A stretch of 64,000 nucleotides of DNA from contig NZ_PHTY01000001.1 of assembly GCF_002813135.1 (NCBI RefSeq), forward strand, positions 925,501-989,500, read 5' to 3'. A program made the translations under genes and the position numbers. The notes beneath the pieces were generated by a model, which saw nothing but the letters and a program-made list of their open reading frames with translations, had not been told where the DNA came from and made no database searches. Origin of the DNA: Ulvibacter sp. MAR_2010_11 (GTDB lineage: Bacteria; Bacteroidota; Bacteroidia; Flavobacteriales; Flavobacteriaceae). Positions 51,960 through 59,624 of this stretch are shown one piece after another (positions within the stretch are counted from its first letter, which is position 1; every line of letters starts with the position of its first letter).

Positions 51960-51967
51960 CAAAGATA
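51960..51967 (-). promoter_or_regulatory. uvrC promoter -7 box
   Basis: Exact TATCTTTG on the minus strand 5 bp before the uvrC ATG, with a T-rich stretch about 17 nt further up. Transcription would start at or next to the ATG, implying a very short or absent leader. Confidence 0.45.
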
Positions 51968-52100
51968 GTTGCATTTTTGCTTTTAAAAAGCGCTTCCTTG
52001 TTTCAATTATTGTTAAAGAAGGGTTAAACCCAATACGTTATATTTATCCTAACATTCTCGGTTTATTTTTTTACTACATTGCATTAGCTAATTACAACGA

Positions 52101-52973
52101 ATGAACATAGCCATTTTATCCCGCGGAGAAAAGCTATACTCTACCCAAAGTCTCTTAAAGGCGGGAGAAGCCAGAAATCATGTAATGGAAGTCCTGGACC
52201 CCGATCATTGTGAATTATCGGTGGAAGAAGGAAAGCCGGTGTTAAAATTTCAAGGCGAGCTTGTAGACGATTTACATGCAGTGATTCCACGAATTGGCGC
52301 TTCCAATACTTACTTCGGATCTGCTTTGGTGCGTCATTTTGAGGCTATGAAAGTATTTACAGTGGTCACCGCCGATGCCATTGTACAATCCCGTGATAAA
52401 TGGACTAGCTTTCAGATATTGTCGCAGGCTGGTATTCCCACTCCAAAAACAGTGTTGGTACATCCCATTAATTTTGAAGATCAGTTAAAGAGTTTTGAAG
52501 GAAAACCAATAATAATAAAACTATTGGAGGGCACGCATGGGCAGGGTGTTATTTTAGCCGAAACTTATCAGAACGCACTCGCCACGATTGAAACATTACA
52601 TGCGGCGGGGGTGAAGTTCTTGCTTCAAGAGTACATAGCCGAATCTATGGGCGCCGATATTCGAGCAATTGTGGTCGATGGTGTGGTAGTTGCAGCTATG
52701 AAACGACAGTGTAAAGCTGGGGATTTTAGGTCTAATTTACATCGGGGAGGCTCCTCTCAAGAAATTACACTAAGTAGTGATGAGCAGACTATAGCTCTTA
52801 AAACCGCAAAGTCACTTCGTCTGGGCGTGTGTGGGGTGGATATTTTGCAATCGGAGCGCGGTCCTTTGGTACTGGAGATAAATTCTACCCCCGGGCTGGA
52901 AGGTATCGAAACCGCCACAGGCAAAAACATTTCGAAAAGCATCATTGGATATATTGAACGGAACAAGCGATAG
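52101..52973 (+). CDS. rimK: RimK-type ATP-grasp ligase, copy 1
   Basis: 290 residues, E. coli RimK length. RimK adds glutamates to the C-terminus of ribosomal protein S6. ATP-grasp features: [18 protein letters not shown] (about 137-154), the central [28 protein letters not shown] and the metal-binding LEINSTPGLEGIE. The N-terminal domain holds [22 protein letters not shown]. It heads a four-gene run with a RimB-like protease, a second RimK and an aspartoacylase-like gene. Which copy modifies S6 cannot be told from sequence. Confidence 0.93.
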   Translation: MNIAILSRGEKLYSTQSLLKAGEARNHVMEVLDPDHCELSVEEGKPVLKFQGELVDDLHAVIPRIGASNTYFGSALVRHFEAMKVFTVVTADAIVQSRDKWTSFQILSQAGIPTPKTVLVHPINFEDQLKSFEGKPIIIKLLEGTHGQGVILAETYQNALATIETLHAAGVKFLLQEYIAESMGADIRAIVVDGVVVAAMKRQCKAGDFRSNLHRGGSSQEITLSSDEQTIALKTAKSLRLGVCGVDILQSERGPLVLEINSTPGLEGIETATGKNISKSIIGYIERNKR

Positions 52974-53064
52974 CTGTACTGTTTTCCTTCGCTAGAACAT
53001 TTGTCGCTAAGTTTTATATTAGGAATGCATTTTAGTATCTTGCAATTGTGTTAAAACTTAAAAT

Positions 53065-53496
53065 TTGAAAAGAAAAATAGGAAGAATAGATCATGCCGAT
53101 TTTCCGTTGCTCAATCTATTTGATATTGAAGTAAAAATTGATACGGGTGCTTACACTTCGTCCATCCATTGTAAAAATGTTGTCGTAGAAGATAATTACC
53201 TCAAATGTGTGTTTTTGGACGAAGAACATCCCGCGTATCATGAAAAAGAGTTTAAATTTGACAGGTACGACGTAAAGGTTGTTAAAAGCAGCAATGGAAT
53301 TGCTCAGGCCCGATATCGCGTTCTCACTGAAATTGTATTATTTGGTAAAACCTATCCAATATTTTTAACCTTGAGCGACCGGGAAGAAATGCGCTACCCT
53401 GTTTTATTGGGAAGAAAATTTTTAACCAAAAGATTTGTGGTTGATATTAATAACACAGACCTTTCCTATAAGCTAAAACTTAAAAATGAACATTAA
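53065..53496 (+). CDS. RimB-like retropepsin-type protease (ATP-dependent zinc protease family)
   Basis: 143 residues from a TTG at 53065; no ATG gives a sensible N-terminus. The motif [14 protein letters not shown] with the active aspartate in DTGA is the retropepsin-like signature of RimB/DUF785, and [10 protein letters not shown] near the C-terminus completes the fold. RimB proteins act with RimK in shaping the S6 glutamate tail. Its 3' end overlaps the next rimK gene by 11 bp. Confidence 0.9.
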   Translation: MKRKIGRIDHADFPLLNLFDIEVKIDTGAYTSSIHCKNVVVEDNYLKCVFLDEEHPAYHEKEFKFDRYDVKVVKSSNGIAQARYRVLTEIVLFGKTYPIFLTLSDREEMRYPVLLGRKFLTKRFVVDINNTDLSYKLKLKNEH

Positions 53497-54358
53497 AATA
53501 TTATCCGCAAATCCTTCTTTGTATTCTACACAGCGTCTTGTTGAAGCTGCTAAAAAAAGAAAACATGAAATAGAAATAATCGATCATACCAAATGTGATA
53601 TTGTTATTGAAAAGAAAAACCCCTGTATCTTTTATAAAGGAAGGAAAATTGAACATACCGATGCTGTAATCCCGAGAATTGGCGCCTCTGTTACTTTTTA
53701 TGGGACTGCTGTAGTACGACAGTTCGAGATGATGCGGGTATTTACCACCACCGAATCACAAGCCCTGGTTCGTTCCCGGGACAAATTGCGAAGTTTACAA
53801 GTACTATCGCGCGCAGGATTAGGATTACCAAAAACTATTTTTACCAATTATTCAAAAAACGTAAAAGAAATTGTGGAACAAGCCGGTGGAGCTCCCGTAA
53901 TTATCAAATTATTGGAAGGAACACAAGGAATCGGAGTTATTTTGGCTGAAACAAAAAAGGCAGCCGAATCGGTTATCGAAGCATTTAACAATTTACAGGC
54001 CAGAGTCATTGTTCAGGAATTTATTAAAGAAGCCGGAGGAGCCGATGTGCGTGCATTTATTGTAGACGGACAGGTGGTAGGTGCGATGAAGAGACAAGGA
54101 AAAGAAGGCGAATTTCGTTCCAATTTACACCGTGGCGGACATGCGAGTATCATAGAATTGAGCGACGAAGAAGAGGTGGCTGCCCTTAAGGCTGCAAAAG
54201 CCATGGGATTAGGAATTGCAGGAGTTGATATGTTACAAAGTTCCCGCGGGCCTTTAATTCTTGAGGTAAATTCCTCTCCGGGGCTGGAAGGTATTGAAAA
54301 GGCCACCGGAATAGATATTGCTACATCCATTATTAAATATATAGAACGACACGTATAA
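53486..54358 (+). CDS. rimK: RimK-type ATP-grasp ligase, copy 2
   Basis: 290 residues, the same length as copy 1 and closely related: [69 protein letters not shown] and [13 protein letters not shown]. It overlaps the RimB-like gene by 11 bp and is 2 bp from the next gene, so it is tightly bound to this operon. The two copies may differ in the amino acid or the acceptor used; this is inference. Confidence 0.93.
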   Translation: MNIKILSANPSLYSTQRLVEAAKKRKHEIEIIDHTKCDIVIEKKNPCIFYKGRKIEHTDAVIPRIGASVTFYGTAVVRQFEMMRVFTTTESQALVRSRDKLRSLQVLSRAGLGLPKTIFTNYSKNVKEIVEQAGGAPVIIKLLEGTQGIGVILAETKKAAESVIEAFNNLQARVIVQEFIKEAGGADVRAFIVDGQVVGAMKRQGKEGEFRSNLHRGGHASIIELSDEEEVAALKAAKAMGLGIAGVDMLQSSRGPLILEVNSSPGLEGIEKATGIDIATSIIKYIERHV

Positions 54359-54360
54359 TA

Positions 54361-55368
54361 ATGGCAAAGGCTCAAAATAACGATCTCATTATATTAGGGC
54401 ATACCATTAAATTGGGTGAAAGCAAAACCATCGATTTTAGTATTGCCAAATTATATACTTCGACCAAAGTTGAAATTCCAATTATAATAGAAAGAGCTGC
54501 TGTTCCCGGCCCAACAGTTTTACTAACAGCCGGTATTCATGGTGATGAAATTAATGGAGTAGAAATAGTGCGTCAGGTAATTGCCAAAAAGATAAACAAA
54601 CCCATTATAGGTACTGTGATTTGTATTCCTATTTTAAACATTTTTGGCTTTCTAAATGCAGATAGGGTTTTCCCTGATGGAAGAGATCTTAACAGAGTAT
54701 TTCCCGGCACCAAAACAGGGTCTCTTGCCAGTAGAGTGGCCTATCATCTCACCAAGAAAATTCTGCCGCATATTGATTATTGTATGGACTTTCATACCGG
54801 GGGAGCGAGCAGATTCAATGCGGCACAGGTGCGTCTTCGCCCCAATGACGAAGAACTTCTGGAACTAGCCAAAATATTTAATCCGCCATTTATAGTGTTT
54901 TCTTCAAATATTGAAAAATCGTTTCGTAGTACGTGCGCAAAGATGAATATCCCTATCATTCTTTTTGAAGGCGGCAAATCGTTAGAAAGTAATAAACATA
55001 TTGTGAAACATGGTGTGGATGGGGTACTGCGAATGTTGCGGCATTTTAATATGCTTTCAGAAAAACACCTAGTTCCTGAAATTGTTTCTCCGGCTATCAT
55101 AATTGAAAAAAGCAAATGGATTAGAGCTCAAAAGAGCGGTTTGTTACACGTGAAGATTGAATGTAACAAGCACGTTATGAAGGACGAATTTCTAGCTACT
55201 ATTACCGATCCCTACGGCACAATGCGTTTTAAAGTAAAATCTCCCAACGAAGGCTATATCATCAATGTGAATCATGCTCCCATTGTGCATCAAGGGGATG
55301 CTATTTTTCATATTTCAACAGCAGATGCTGCTGCCATGCCTTCTGAAGAAGACGAAATGGAAGATTAA
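54361..55368 (+). CDS. Succinylglutamate desuccinylase/aspartoacylase-family metallohydrolase
   Basis: 335 residues. Zinc ligands are in LLTAGIHGDEINGVE (H and E) and CMDFHTGG (H), with DLNRVFPG between them, as in AstE/aspartoacylase M14-like enzymes. A C-terminal beta domain (about 260-330) has a biotinyl-like fold pattern. Such genes often sit beside rimK in bacteria, so it may hydrolyse the amide products of the ligases; this is inferred. An acidic tail (PSEEDEMED) ends the protein. Confidence 0.9.
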   Translation: MAKAQNNDLIILGHTIKLGESKTIDFSIAKLYTSTKVEIPIIIERAAVPGPTVLLTAGIHGDEINGVEIVRQVIAKKINKPIIGTVICIPILNIFGFLNADRVFPDGRDLNRVFPGTKTGSLASRVAYHLTKKILPHIDYCMDFHTGGASRFNAAQVRLRPNDEELLELAKIFNPPFIVFSSNIEKSFRSTCAKMNIPIILFEGGKSLESNKHIVKHGVDGVLRMLRHFNMLSEKHLVPEIVSPAIIIEKSKWIRAQKSGLLHVKIECNKHVMKDEFLATITDPYGTMRFKVKSPNEGYIINVNHAPIVHQGDAIFHISTADAAAMPSEEDEMED

Positions 55369-55371
55369 CCG

Positions 55372-55941
55372 ATGGATAAAGTTGCCTTTCGGAAAAAATA
55401 CAAAGAGCTAAGAGCGCAATTGTCCCCGGATGAAGTTGAAGAATTAAGTTTGCAAATTGCCAACAAATCCTTAGAACTTCCTATATGGGATGCTACGAAC
55501 TATCACATTTTCCTGTCTATTATTGGAAAAAAAGAAGTGAATACAGAATATTTGCTTCATATCCTTCAGGGAAAAGACAAAAGTGTCGTGCTGTCTAAAT
55601 CCGATTTCAAAACGGGGGAATTACGGCATATTCTGCTCCAGGAAAATACCGCCATACATATTTCAGAATTTGGCATTCCTGAACCTGTAACGGGAATAGA
55701 AATAGCACCTCAACAATTGGACGTAGTTTTTGTTCCTCTTTTGGCATTCGATACTCATGGCAACCGAATTGGTTATGGAAAAGGCTTTTACGACCGTTTT
55801 TTAGAACAATGCCGTCCGGAAACTTTAGTGGTGGGCCTTTCTTTCTTCGAGCCTGAAATAAGTATAAGCGTTGAAAACACAGATATTCCATTGCACTTTT
55901 GTGTTACTCCCAAAAAAATATATTCTTTTAAGAAAACATAG
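55372..55941 (+). CDS. 5-Formyltetrahydrofolate cyclo-ligase
   Basis: 189 residues. It converts 5-formyl-THF to 5,10-methenyl-THF with ATP. The C-terminal signature LDVVFVPLLAFDTHGNRIGYGKGFYDRFL is diagnostic, and the N-terminal RKKYKELRAQLS is the usual nucleotide-binding start. It begins 3 bp after the aspartoacylase-like stop, so it probably rides on the rim operon. Confidence 0.94.
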   Translation: MDKVAFRKKYKELRAQLSPDEVEELSLQIANKSLELPIWDATNYHIFLSIIGKKEVNTEYLLHILQGKDKSVVLSKSDFKTGELRHILLQENTAIHISEFGIPEPVTGIEIAPQQLDVVFVPLLAFDTHGNRIGYGKGFYDRFLEQCRPETLVVGLSFFEPEISISVENTDIPLHFCVTPKKIYSFKKT

Positions 55942-55971
55942 TATATTTAAAATTCTAAAACCAAATTAAAT

Positions 55972-56259
55972 ATGGAACCAACCCAAAATTCATTAGGCAC
56001 CCCTCCAGATAACAACCTGGTATGGGCAATTTTATGTACCGTATTGTGCTGTTTACCTTTCGGGATAGTGTCAATTTTAAAAGCGAACAAAGTAAATACA
56101 TTATGGGCTCAAGGAGATCATGAGGGTGCACGTAAGGCAGCCAGTGATGCCAAAAAATGGGCGATTTGGGGTGCGATTATCGGACCTCTTGCCGTGATTA
56201 TTTTTTACGTTATTTTCTTTATAATTTACGCAGGTGCCCTTTTCGCCAACGGCTATTAA
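55972..56259 (+). CDS. CD225/dispanin-family membrane protein
   Basis: 95 residues. Two hydrophobic segments (about 20-40 and 65-90) frame the family core WAILCTVLCCLPFGIVSILKANKVNTLWAQGD and the following GARKAASDAKKW amphipathic stretch, as in bacterial dispanins. The double cysteine in the first helix is conserved. It overlaps the DUF2752 gene by 26 bp; the two are often adjacent in Bacteroidota. Confidence 0.9.
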   Translation: MEPTQNSLGTPPDNNLVWAILCTVLCCLPFGIVSILKANKVNTLWAQGDHEGARKAASDAKKWAIWGAIIGPLAVIIFYVIFFIIYAGALFANGY

Positions 56260-56644
56260 AATTAGTAAAATCACCCTCCTGCTACTGTTGCTTGGGGGTG
56301 GTTTTGTATTTTTTTATTTATTTAACCCTTCTCAGCATTCCTTTTTTCTTCCTTGTCCCTTTAAATACCTCACCGGTTTTAATTGTCCGGGATGCGGTTC
56401 ACAGCGTGCCATTCATCATTTGCTACACGGAGATGTATTTACAGCCTTTGGGTTAAACCCATTATTGATACTGTCCCTTCCATTGATTTTGTATAGTTTG
56501 GGGTTGAGACTATGGAATTATATCTTTAAAACAGAGCTGAGAGTACAATTATTCTATAGTAACGTATTCATTTATATATATTTTGGCATTGCCATTATAT
56601 ATTGGTTTATACGCAATCTTTCCTTCTATCCATTTGCTAAATAA
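56234..56644 (+). CDS. DUF2752 membrane protein
   Basis: 136 residues from a GTG at 56234, the only reasonable start in this frame. Three membrane segments are visible (about 12-29, 72-90 and 112-130). The motif PCPFKYLTGFNCPGCGSQRAIHHLLHGD, with CPGCG, is the DUF2752 hallmark and could bind a metal. It overlaps the dispanin gene, implying coupled translation. Function unknown. Confidence 0.88.
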   Translation: MPFSPTAIKISKITLLLLLLGGGFVFFYLFNPSQHSFFLPCPFKYLTGFNCPGCGSQRAIHHLLHGDVFTAFGLNPLLILSLPLILYSLGLRLWNYIFKTELRVQLFYSNVFIYIYFGIAIIYWFIRNLSFYPFAK

Positions 56645-56730
56645 GCCAATAGATTTTATTAATTATTGCAAGAATTATCCTACAATTCAAAAATTTTTAT
56701 ATCTTTCCCCTTCCTAACCCAAATTGATTG

Positions 56731-57879
56731 ATGAATTTTTTAGCACAGAAGAGAAGTAAAATTCTCTTAGATAATAAAAATAGCATGCCCCCCGCATCAA
56801 AAGTTAGTGAGCAAACAAATGATTTCTACTATAAGGAAATTGCTCAACTTACAGCAGCAGGAGGGTGGAGCGTTGATTTTATAACTAAGACCTCCCATTT
56901 AGATCAGGAAGCCAGAAGAATTTTAAATACGCCTTTGGGATATATTCCGTCCTTGTCTACCGCCTTACAGTTTTATGCTCCCGAATACCGAGAGATTATT
57001 CAAGAAGCATTTATGGAAGGAAGTATGGGTAAGCCCTACAAAGGAACCGTAAAAATGCTAACTTACAATAAGAAGGAATTTTGGGCCCGTGCCATAGGAA
57101 AACCTGTTTACAATGAAGTGAATCAGGTTGTTGGAATTCAAGGGGTATTTCAGGATATTTCTGTAGCCAAGGAAAAAGAACTTCATTTAGAAAATACTTT
57201 GAAAAAAATAGAGTCTCAAAATACAAGACTCTTCAATTTTGCGAATATCGTATCTCACAATTTGCGTTCTCATGCGAGTAATTTGCAGTTGACAGCCGAA
57301 TTATTAAATTCGGCCGAATCCAAGGAGGAGGAGCGGGAACTTAAAAAAGGGCTGAATGAAATTTCGGAGAACATAAATACCACCATTAATCATTTAAATG
57401 AAATTGTTGCGATTCAAGCAAAAGCAGGAAATGATAAAAAATCAATTTCGTTTCGGGATATACTCCTTACAGTGACGCATTCGCTACAAGATTCTATTTT
57501 CAGCACCGATGCTGAAGTTTATTCAGATTTTACGGAAGTACCCAGCATTGAATATATCCCTGCCTATCTGGAGAGTATCTTTTTAAATCTAATCACCAAT
57601 TCAATAAAATTTAAGCACCCAAGCCGAAGACCCATAATCGACATCTGCACTTATCAAGATGAAGATAAAACTTGCTTAATGATAAAGGATAACGGACTGG
57701 GAATCGACCTTGAAAAGCACGGCACCAAGATATTTAATATGTACCAAACATTTCATCCACATATTAACTCAAATGGTGTAGGATTGTTTGTTACTAAAAA
57801 TCAGGTGGAAGCGCTACAAGGCTCTATTGAAGTTGAGAGTATGGTAAATGTTGGAACCACTTTTAGAATTACCTTTTAG
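56731..57879 (+). CDS. PAS-domain sensor histidine kinase
   Basis: 382 residues from the ATG at 56731. A PAS domain (about 25-150, ending in GIQGVFQDISVAKE) leads into a HisKA-type segment (FANIVSHNLRSHASNLQL, phospho-acceptor His about 175) and a HATPase_c domain (NLITNSIKF, DNGLGIDLEKHG, GVGLFVTK). No membrane segment is seen, so it senses a cytoplasmic signal. The SHNLRSH H-box is the variant common in Bacteroidota PAS kinases. No response regulator is adjacent. It ends overlapping lspA convergently by 4 bp. Confidence 0.92.
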   Translation: MNFLAQKRSKILLDNKNSMPPASKVSEQTNDFYYKEIAQLTAAGGWSVDFITKTSHLDQEARRILNTPLGYIPSLSTALQFYAPEYREIIQEAFMEGSMGKPYKGTVKMLTYNKKEFWARAIGKPVYNEVNQVVGIQGVFQDISVAKEKELHLENTLKKIESQNTRLFNFANIVSHNLRSHASNLQLTAELLNSAESKEEERELKKGLNEISENINTTINHLNEIVAIQAKAGNDKKSISFRDILLTVTHSLQDSIFSTDAEVYSDFTEVPSIEYIPAYLESIFLNLITNSIKFKHPSRRPIIDICTYQDEDKTCLMIKDNGLGIDLEKHGTKIFNMYQTFHPHINSNGVGLFVTKNQVEALQGSIEVESMVNVGTTFRITF

Positions 57880-58487
57880 TCTGCTTTTTCCTTCTTCGGA
57901 AATGCTCTTTTATTGAATGCTATTAACAATCCAACACCAAAACTTATTGACGTATCCGCTATATTAAATACGGGTTCAAAAAAAGTAAAATAATCTCCTC
58001 CCCAAAACGGAATCCATTCGGGCAAATAGCCTTTCCATAGCGGGAAATACAACATATCTACAACCTTTCCGTGAAACAACGTTCCGTATCCTCCTCCATC
58101 GGCGAGAAAAGAAGCAACCTGATGGTGACTGTCTTCAAAAATAATCCCGTAAAAAACCGAATCGATGATATTTCCGAAGGCGCCGGCAAATATTAAAGCA
58201 ATTGAAACTATCAGGATTCTGGATGACTTTTTACGTACGGCATCCCAAAGCCAATACCCAATTCCTACAATGGCGACAAGGCGAAACAAGGTTAGAAACA
58301 GCTTCCCGTAGGTACCCGGTATTTTCGCACCCCATGCCATTCCTTCATTTTCTACAAATAAAATTCGGAACCATTCAAAAACTCGTATCTCTTCCCCTAA
58401 AATAAAATGGGTTTTTATATAAACTTTTGAAATCTGATCTATAAGTAAGATCAAGAAAATAATAATTGCAGCTTTTTTTAAAGACAT
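57876..58487 (-). CDS. lspA: Lipoprotein signal peptidase (signal peptidase II)
   Basis: 203 residues from the ATG at 58487, preferred because it opens directly on the first helix (KKAAIIIFLILLIDQISK); an upstream ATG adds 16 residues. The catalytic aspartates are in FGNIIDSVFYG and FNIADTSISFGV. LspA cleaves lipoprotein signal peptides in the inner membrane; at least six putative lipoprotein genes lie in this window. A Bacteroidota-type insert between the helices makes it longer than E. coli LspA (164). Confidence 0.94.
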   Translation of the reverse strand: MSLKKAAIIIFLILLIDQISKVYIKTHFILGEEIRVFEWFRILFVENEGMAWGAKIPGTYGKLFLTLFRLVAIVGIGYWLWDAVRKKSSRILIVSIALIFAGAFGNIIDSVFYGIIFEDSHHQVASFLADGGGYGTLFHGKVVDMLYFPLWKGYLPEWIPFWGGDYFTFFEPVFNIADTSISFGVGLLIAFNKRAFPKKEKAD

Positions 58488-58556
58488 TGAGGTGATAATT
58501 AATTGAATGGAGCTCATTTTGGCCAACTCATACATTCGACGGCAAAAATAGCAATA

Positions 58557-59186
58557 TTATTTGGTTTGAAATAACGAAATGGCACCGGTGCTACTTTCAG
58601 CATAAATTGTGAATTTTCCTGTTGTGGGTAGCTCATTGTAAATTGTGCCTTCTCTTGTCAAAGCTTGCCCTTTCGCATTTTTAGTTGTATACACTGTAAT
58701 CTCACCTGCTTTTGTGAGAAGTCTGGCATTGCCTGTAAAATTATACAATCTACAGCTTCCGTTTTCGAGTCCGACGACAAACGATTTAAAACTACCGTTT
58801 CCTTCAACCGAAGCTATTTTAGCGTCGATTTCGACTTCCATAGATTCAGGAATCTTGATATACATTTCTATTGCCAGGACTTTATGCGCAGCAAGTTTAT
58901 CGTTTTGAGCTTCAAAAAAAGGAGTAAAGCCAGTATTAATTGTCAATATTCCATTGCTTTCATGAACGTCTAAGACTACATTCTCGGAAGTTTCTCCATG
59001 AATATGGGTCGACACGCTAATCGCTTCGATTTTTTCTGAAACAATTTCAATTTCAAAAACCACATCGCTCTCAATTACCAATTTGCTTATTCCAGAAGCA
59101 TCCCATTGCTTCTCAATAATTTTTTGAGCATGGCCTTCAGCAATAAAAGCCGTGAAAATCAATATGTAGAGTATTTTTTTAGGCAT
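58557..59186 (-). CDS. GIN/DUF2807-like exported protein
   Basis: 209 residues with a signal peptide (LYILIFTAFIAEGHAQ). The rest is beta-helix-like, with KLVIESDVVFEIEIV and EVEIDAKIASVEGNGSFKSF, in keeping with the DUF2807/DUF4097 (head GIN) group. Function unknown. It starts right beside the terminator that closes the ileS-dksA unit. Confidence 0.75.
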   Translation of the reverse strand: MPKKILYILIFTAFIAEGHAQKIIEKQWDASGISKLVIESDVVFEIEIVSEKIEAISVSTHIHGETSENVVLDVHESNGILTINTGFTPFFEAQNDKLAAHKVLAIEMYIKIPESMEVEIDAKIASVEGNGSFKSFVVGLENGSCRLYNFTGNARLLTKAGEITVYTTKNAKGQALTREGTIYNELPTTGKFTIYAESSTGAISLFQTK

Positions 59187-59212
59187 AAAAAAGCCCTATC
59201 GTAAATAGGGCT
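59186..59212 (-). terminator. Intrinsic terminator of the ileS-dksA unit
   Basis: AGCCCTAT (59192-59199) and ATAGGGCT (59205-59212) form a perfect 8-bp stem with a CGTAA loop, followed on the minus strand by six T. It directly abuts the next start codon. Confidence 0.88.
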
Positions 59213-59236
59213 CTCATTTTATTATGTTGCAACCAA

Positions 59237-59620
59237 TTACTTCTGCAGGTTCTTCGCCTCAATACTCAAAGTAGCATGAGGGACTAATTTTAAACGTTCG
59301 GGATTGATTAGTTTCCCGGTAACACGGCAAATACCGTAAGTTTTATTTTCAATACGTACCAAAGCATTTTTTAAGTCACGAATAAATTTCTCCTGACGAA
59401 TGGCCAATTGTGAATTTGCCTCTTTACTCATTACCTCGCTTCCTTCATCAAAGGCTTTGAATGTAGGCGATGTATCGTCTGTTCCGTTATTGCTATCGTT
59501 CTTATAAGAACTTTGGATCAATTCCAACTGTTCCTTCGCTTTTACAATTTTTTCCTGAATTAGTTTTTTAAAGACTTCTAATTCCTTATCGTTGTAGCGG
59601 TTTTTTTCTTCTTGTGACAT
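59237..59620 (-). CDS. TraR/DksA-family regulator
   Basis: 127 residues from the ATG at 59620; a longer frame reaches back into ileS and is rejected. The N-terminal coiled coil is followed by EGSEVMSKEANSQLAIRQEKFIRDLKNALVRIENKTYGICRVTG, the DksA core. The zinc-finger region keeps only one cysteine (GICRVTGKLINPERL), a degenerate form common in Bacteroidota. DksA-like proteins bind in the RNA polymerase secondary channel. It lies just downstream of ileS and shares its terminator. Confidence 0.9.
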   Translation of the reverse strand: MSQEEKNRYNDKELEVFKKLIQEKIVKAKEQLELIQSSYKNDSNNGTDDTSPTFKAFDEGSEVMSKEANSQLAIRQEKFIRDLKNALVRIENKTYGICRVTGKLINPERLKLVPHATLSIEAKNLQK

Positions 59621-59624
59621 AATT

